Positions 60,056 through 64,000 of a stretch of DNA of 64,000 nt are shown here, one piece after another. A program made the position numbers and the translations under genes. The notes under the pieces were generated by a model, which was not told where the DNA came from, did not search any database, and worked only from the letters and a program-made list of their open reading frames with translations. Positions within the stretch are counted from its first letter, which is position 1; each line of letters opens with the position of its first letter. Source of the DNA: DASRJW01 sp964567755 (GTDB lineage Bacteria > Krumholzibacteriota > Krumholzibacteriia > G020349025); assembly GCA_964567755.1 (NCBI GenBank), contig CAZMNW010000049.1, positions 62,001 through 126,000 on the forward strand, written 5' to 3'.

Positions 60056-61657
60056 ATGGATTCTCCACAACGGAAGAATCCGAAGCCCACCGCCAAGGAT
60101 TCCCCTCCGGGAGCGCGACCGCATGCGCAAGCGGGCGGCGAAGACCTCGAATCGCTCTTCTTGCTCAGCCTCGACATGCTGTGCATCGCCGGGTTCGATG
60201 GCCGGTTCAAGCGTGTCAACCCGGCATGGGAGAAGACGCTGGGCTGGACTGCCGCGGAATTGCTCAGCCGGCCGTACATCGATTTCGTGCATGCGGAGGA
60301 CCGCGACGCCACCGTCGCCGAGGCCGGGAAAATCGCCGCGGGCGCTGTCACCATCACCTTCGAAAACCGCTACCGCTGCAAGGATGGATCCTGGCGGTGG
60401 CTGCTGTGGAACGCGAGCCCCTCGCTCGAGCACGGACTGATCTTCGCTGCCGCGCGCGATATCACCGCGAGCAAGACCGCGGAACAAGCGTTGCGCGAAG
60501 GCGATGAACGCCATCGGTTGATCATCGAGCGTGCGTCCGACGCTTTCGTCGCCATGGATGCGGAGGGCGTGATCACTGAATGGAACGTGCGCGCCGAGGA
60601 GCTCTTCGGTTGGTCACGTCAGGAAGCCATCGGCAGTTACCTGACGGTGCTGCTGATCCCGCCGCGCTATCGCGCCGCGCACTGGCGCGGCTTGGAACGC
60701 TACATCGCCACCGGCGAGGGCCCGATCATGAGCAAGCGCGTGGAACTGCCGGCGCTGCATCGATCCGGCCACGAGATTCCCGTCGAGCTCTCCATCACGG
60801 CATTGCGTTGGGGCCAGCACAATTACACTTTCTATGCATTCTTGCGCGACATCGGCGAGCGCAAAGCCCTGGAGCGCATGAAAGAGCAGTTCATCTCCAT
60901 GGTGAGCCACGAGCTGCGTACGCCGCTTTCCTCGTTGCGTGGCGCGCTGAGTCTGATCGAGTCCGGCAAGATGGGCGCCCTCGACCCCCAGGGTCAGCGC
61001 CTGCTGGCCATCGCGCACCAGGACACCGAGCGCCTGGTGCGTCTCACCAACGACATCCTCGACATCGAACGCATGGAGGCCGGGCGCTTCACCCTGGTGC
61101 TGCAGCTTTGCGATGGCGCCAGTCTGCTCACACGCACGGTGGACGCCATGCGTCCGCTGGCGGCCGAGGCCGGCGTGCAGTTGGAGGTCGCAGCCGAACC
61201 GTTGACGGTGCGCTGCGACCCCGATCGCGTGCAGCAAGCGCTCACCAATCTGATCGGCAACGCCATCAAGTTCTCGCCTTCGGGAACCACCGTGCGCGTG
61301 CAGGCGTTACGACGCGGCGCCGAGGCCTTGTTCGAGGTTCGGGATCAGGGGCGCGGCTTTTCCAACGAGCAGCGCGAGGCGTTGTTCGAGCCTTTCCGCC
61401 AGCTCGAGCCTTCGGATGCATGGGAAAAGGGCGGCACTGGGTTGGGATTGTTCATCGCCCGCAACATCGTCAGTCAACATGGAGGGCGCATCTGGGCCGA
61501 CAGCGTCCCGGGCCGGGGCAGCACCTTCTGCTTCACGCTGCCGGCAGAAACGGCCGCGAACGTACCCACAGAGCGAGGAACCGCCGTGCACGTCGCGCCC
61601 CCTATGCCCGACGTACCGCGCACCGATGCGAGCGATGAAACGCATTCTGATCGCTGA
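60056..61657 (+). CDS. PAS-domain sensor histidine kinase
   Basis: 533 residues. Two PAS domains (about 30-150, ending AAARDITASKTAEQAL; and 155-275, ending AFLRDIGERKALERM), then a HisKA domain with the phosphoacceptor His285 in SMVSHELRTPLSSLRG, and a HATPase domain with NLIGNAIKFSPSGT (N box), VRDQGRGF and GGTGLGLFIARNIV. No membrane segment, so a cytoplasmic sensor. The ATG at 60056 has GGGGAAG six bases upstream. It overlaps the response-regulator gene by 23 bp, so the two are cognate partners. Confidence 0.93.
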   Translation: MDSPQRKNPKPTAKDSPPGARPHAQAGGEDLESLFLLSLDMLCIAGFDGRFKRVNPAWEKTLGWTAAELLSRPYIDFVHAEDRDATVAEAGKIAAGAVTITFENRYRCKDGSWRWLLWNASPSLEHGLIFAAARDITASKTAEQALREGDERHRLIIERASDAFVAMDAEGVITEWNVRAEELFGWSRQEAIGSYLTVLLIPPRYRAAHWRGLERYIATGEGPIMSKRVELPALHRSGHEIPVELSITALRWGQHNYTFYAFLRDIGERKALERMKEQFISMVSHELRTPLSSLRGALSLIESGKMGALDPQGQRLLAIAHQDTERLVRLTNDILDIERMEAGRFTLVLQLCDGASLLTRTVDAMRPLAAEAGVQLEVAAEPLTVRCDPDRVQQALTNLIGNAIKFSPSGTTVRVQALRRGAEALFEVRDQGRGFSNEQREALFEPFRQLEPSDAWEKGGTGLGLFIARNIVSQHGGRIWADSVPGRGSTFCFTLPAETAANVPTERGTAVHVAPPMPDVPRTDASDETHSDR

Positions 61658-62468
61658 AGACGATCCGCACCTGCGCGAGGTGCTCTGCCATCTCGTGCAA
61701 GCCGCCGGCTTCGAGGCGACTGGCGTCGCCGATGGCGCCGAGGCGTTGGCGCAACTCGAGAACCACACGTTTGCATTGCTGCTGCTCGACATCTGGATGC
61801 CGAACGTCGGTGGCATGGAGGTGCTGGAGCGCCTGCGCGCGCATCCTTCCCCACCCAAGGTTCTGGTGCTCACGGCGGACGATGCACTCGAGACCCTGCT
61901 GCAAGCCGTGCGCCATCAAGCCTACGACTACATCGCCAAGCCCTTCGAGCCGGCGGCATTGATCGAGGCGGTGCGCCAGGCGGTGTTCGCACCGTCGGAG
62001 CCGGGTCCGATCGAGGTCGTCTCTGCCGAGCCCAATTGGGTCGAGCTGGTGGTCCCATGCCATCAAGGAATGGCGGAGCGCGCCCAGGGGTTCCTCGAAC
62101 ACTTGCGCGCCGATCTACCCGAGGAGGTTCGCCATCAAGTCGGGCAAGCCTTTCGCGAGCTGTTGGCGAACGCGATTGAATGGGGTGGCCAACTCGATCC
62201 GCGCCGCACCGTGCGCATCGCCTACGTCCGCTTCGACCGCATGCTCCTGTATCGCATCGCCGACCCCGGAGAGGGCTTTCGTCTCCAAGATCTCGCCCAC
62301 GCCGCCATCGGCCACGACTCGCGCGACCCGTTCGCGCACACGGAGATCCGCGAGGCCCGGGGTCTGCGCGCCGGCGGCTTCGGGCTCCTCATCGCCAAAG
62401 CCTATGCCGACGAGGTGATCTACAACCAGGCGCGCAACGAGGTCGTCCTCATCAAGTACTTCGCCTGA
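61635..62468 (+). CDS. Response regulator with C-terminal RsbW-like HATPase domain
   Basis: 277 residues. Residues 1-118 are a receiver domain with EDDPH, phosphoacceptor Asp52 in LLLLDIWMP, and YDYIAKPF. The C-terminal part is not a DNA-binding domain but a HATPase of the anti-sigma/RsbW type (QAFRELLANAIEWGGQLD, RIADPGEGFRLQD, REARGLRAGGFGLLIAKAYAD). So the output could be serine-kinase activity on an anti-sigma antagonist or partner-switch control rather than direct transcription. It starts inside the histidine-kinase gene (ATG at 61635, or 61626), so it is its cognate regulator. Confidence 0.85.
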   Translation: MKRILIAEDDPHLREVLCHLVQAAGFEATGVADGAEALAQLENHTFALLLLDIWMPNVGGMEVLERLRAHPSPPKVLVLTADDALETLLQAVRHQAYDYIAKPFEPAALIEAVRQAVFAPSEPGPIEVVSAEPNWVELVVPCHQGMAERAQGFLEHLRADLPEEVRHQVGQAFRELLANAIEWGGQLDPRRTVRIAYVRFDRMLLYRIADPGEGFRLQDLAHAAIGHDSRDPFAHTEIREARGLRAGGFGLLIAKAYADEVIYNQARNEVVLIKYFA

Positions 62469-62526
62469 AGCCCACCAGTGTCGTCGCCCGCGTGTCCAAA
62501 TCGAGAAGCGAATCCGGAGCATGAAA

Positions 62527-62559
62527 AGGCCCGGCCGTCACTCGTGGACGGCCGGGCCT
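62527..62559 (-). terminator. Intrinsic terminator hairpin
   Basis: Perfect 13-bp stem AGGCCCGGCCGTC / GACGGCCGGGCCT with a seven-base loop, lying between the convergent response-regulator and secreted-protein genes. On the minus strand it is followed by TTTT, so it is read as an intrinsic terminator of the gene ending at 62603. On the plus strand no T-tract follows. Confidence 0.85.
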
Positions 62560-62602
62560 CTCAGAGCGTCGCGCCCTTCGGGCGGGCACGGAGTTCATGG
62601 CG

Positions 62603-64000
62603 TCACTTGAGCAACACCATCTTGCGCGACAGCTCGCCGTCGGCGTTCAGCAAACGGTAGACGTAGACGCCGCTCGGCGCGCGCCGGCCGTTGCTGTCCT
62701 GGCCGTTCCAGATCACGGAACCGGGACCAGGCACGACTTCGCGATCGAGCAGCGTCGTCACCAATCGGCCATTCAAGTTGAAGATGCGCAGACTGGCGTG
62801 TCCGGGCTTGGCAATGCTGTAGGCGATCGCCGTGCTCGGGTTGAATGGGTTAGGTTCGTTCTGCGCCAATTGCGTCCGATACACCGGTGGCGGCGCGTCG
62901 GACACTTGGGCCTTGCTGTCGACGTGAATGTCGCCCGTGGGTGGTTCGCTCCAGTTGCGCGGCTGCACCCGGCGGTAGGGCACGGTGCCGCTGAAACGAA
63001 TCACACCGACGACATCGATCACGTCGCCGCGCCACGGCGTGTAGGCCGATTCCTCGATGGCGAGATCGTCGACCCGCACGGTATCGATCCCAGCCGTCGA
63101 CACGGCCACATCGAAGGAATTCCCCGACCCCGCTTGCGTGAGCACGGTGACGTTGTTCATCCTGACCAGCATGCCCTCGTACCTCTCGGCCACGGGGTCG
63201 TTGTTGGGTCCGGTGAGATCGGGTGCCGTGACTTCGATCGGAAGGATCGGCGGGGCAAGGATCGACGGCATCCCGTTCGCCGAGGACTTGGATACGCCGC
63301 CGAGCACGGTGACCTCGTCGACGCTCACGATCTGGGTTTCCGGTCCGATGCCGAACTCGCTCACCGCACCGCTGACGAAAACGCTGTCGTTGCGGGCCGG
63401 TGGCGCAAATGGAGACCCGAAGACGAAGATGCCGCCGAATTGGGTGACGCCGCGCTGCTGCACGTAGAAGCCCGTTCCGGGCGGGAACTCCCCGCAGCCG
63501 CCGGATGCGGTGACCACCCCGCGGAAGGACACCTGTCGGAAGTTCACCCGGCTTGAGTCATTAGTCGCCGAGACCGGCGTTTGGATGAAGGAAATCGTGC
63601 TGATACCGCCGATGAAGTTGAAATTCTCCAGTGCAGCCATAATCCGGTTGTTAGCGTTCCGAACGTCCTGCACGGTCAAGATGTGCGGGGTCGTGGCGTC
63701 GGGCACCAAATTCGTCCCCGTCGTGAGCGTGACCGTCTTGGTCGAAGCATTGTAGACGGCGCTTGTGATCGTTTCGAAAGTGCTGAGAGCATAGTTGTTC
63801 ACGTCCTGTGCCGAGGCGACGCTCAGCGCCACATTGAAGCGCACCTTGATCTGGTTCTCCGACGAGGAATAGACCAGATTGGGATCGGGCGCCGGGCCCT
63901 GCGAGGTAAAGACGAGGTCGTCGCTGTTCCGCGGCGCGATGCGGCGCTCGCCGAACTCCCACTGCGCCACCCCGGTCACGGAAGCTAGCGTGTCCCCCAC
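62603..64000 (-). CDS. Secreted protein with OB-fold-like modules and FlgD-type sorting domain, 5' end outside window
   Basis: The 465 visible residues are open to the right edge, so the N terminus is missing. The start shows a short beta module (NLVYSSSENQIKVRFNVALS, DVNNYALS) like an Ig-like domain with a DVxNY loop. Two OB-fold-like modules follow (VNFRQVSFRGVVTASGGCGEF to FGSPFAPPARNDSVFVSGAV; YEGMLVRMNNVTVLTQ to WRGDVIDVVGVIRFS), similar to those of secreted nuclease and DUF5689-like proteins. The end is a complete FlgD-Ig sorting tail: NEPNPFNPST, FNLNGRLVTTLL, WNGQDSNGRRAPSGVYVYRL, ending KMVLLK. No catalytic domain is visible in the part present. Confidence 0.8.
   Translation of the reverse strand: MGDTLASVTGVAQWEFGERRIAPRNSDDLVFTSQGPAPDPNLVYSSSENQIKVRFNVALSVASAQDVNNYALSTFETITSAVYNASTKTVTLTTGTNLVPDATTPHILTVQDVRNANNRIMAALENFNFIGGISTISFIQTPVSATNDSSRVNFRQVSFRGVVTASGGCGEFPPGTGFYVQQRGVTQFGGIFVFGSPFAPPARNDSVFVSGAVSEFGIGPETQIVSVDEVTVLGGVSKSSANGMPSILAPPILPIEVTAPDLTGPNNDPVAERYEGMLVRMNNVTVLTQAGSGNSFDVAVSTAGIDTVRVDDLAIEESAYTPWRGDVIDVVGVIRFSGTVPYRRVQPRNWSEPPTGDIHVDSKAQVSDAPPPVYRTQLAQNEPNPFNPSTAIAYSIAKPGHASLRIFNLNGRLVTTLLDREVVPGPGSVIWNGQDSNGRRAPSGVYVYRLLNADGELSRKMVLLK

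Noticed and set aside
1..64000. tRNA, rRNA, tmRNA, RNase P and SRP RNA genes
   Set aside because: No matching conserved core sequences seen by eye in either orientation; a covariance-model search would be needed for certainty.
1..64000. CRISPR array, insertion sequences, phage genes
   Set aside because: No regularly spaced repeats, no transposase or integrase motif, no terminal inverted repeats seen.

Overview
This is a 64 kb, high-GC bacterial window with dense coding on both strands and many 1-14 bp overlaps of the ATGA, GTGA or TAGTG type. I see no rRNA, tRNA, CRISPR array, prophage or intact transposon. The envelope is that of a diderm: apolipoprotein N-acyltransferase, several lipoproteins, outer-membrane barrel proteins and a bifunctional penicillin-binding protein. 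Three large secreted proteins (metalloprotease 31210-32928, galactose-oxidase-like protein 54686-57244, OB-fold-like protein 62603-64000) end in the FlgD-Ig-like sorting domain (NPF... ydvaGRlvr... WdG.d..G...apGvYfyrL) typical of FCB-group candidate phyla such as Eisenbacteria, Krumholzibacteria or Latescibacteria. I infer an uncultured bacterium of that type; the phylum assignment is not proven here.

Layout. 1-3.9 kb: a three-gene envelope-polymer cluster with a CDP-glycerol glycerophosphotransferase-like enzyme (cut by the window edge), an ABC exporter whose ATPase motifs are all degenerate, and a nucleotidyltransferase fused to a membrane anchor and an extra C-terminal domain. 4-9.9 kb (minus): polX, nth, an alpha/beta hydrolase and a glycogen debranching enzyme in one overlapping operon. 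10-14.5 kb: a ferredoxin-like fusion (plus), then a minus-strand operon of a YdeP-type molybdopterin oxidoreductase, YggU/DUF167, rhodanese and SIMPL protein. 14.5-15.9 kb: a truncated DUF4143 ATPase and other apparent debris. 15.9-23.9 kb: sppA, a Vms1/eRF1-like protein, a 1.2 kb non-coding gap with strong hairpins, folE, a fumarylacetoacetate-hydrolase-family enzyme and a Ser/Thr kinase with TPRs.

23.9-35.4 kb: a monoheme lipoprotein and a diheme beta-barrel fusion coupled to the kinase, a fused MEMO-AMMECR1 protein, an outer-membrane protein, an alpha-glucan phosphorylase (partner of the debranching enzyme), a small anchored protein with its metalloprotease, and a lipoprotein sulfatase. 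35.4-43.8 kb: a large class A PBP, thiL, an acyl-CoA synthetase, a phosphodiesterase and two small proteins. 44-54.7 kb: a metallophosphoesterase, a BaiN-like flavoprotein, two GT-C membrane glycosyltransferases, an NHL protein, lnt and an acyl-CoA dehydrogenase. 54.7-64 kb: a pseudo-galactose-oxidase, an ornithine-cyclodeaminase/threonine-dehydratase/OsmC run, a histidine kinase with an unusual receiver-HATPase response regulator, and a secreted protein cut by the right edge.

The least ordinary candidates are the dead ABC exporter of the polymer cluster, the monoheme/diheme porin-cytochrome pair, the galactose-oxidase homologue without copper ligands, the metalloprotease with its small anchored partner, and the receiver-HATPase regulator.
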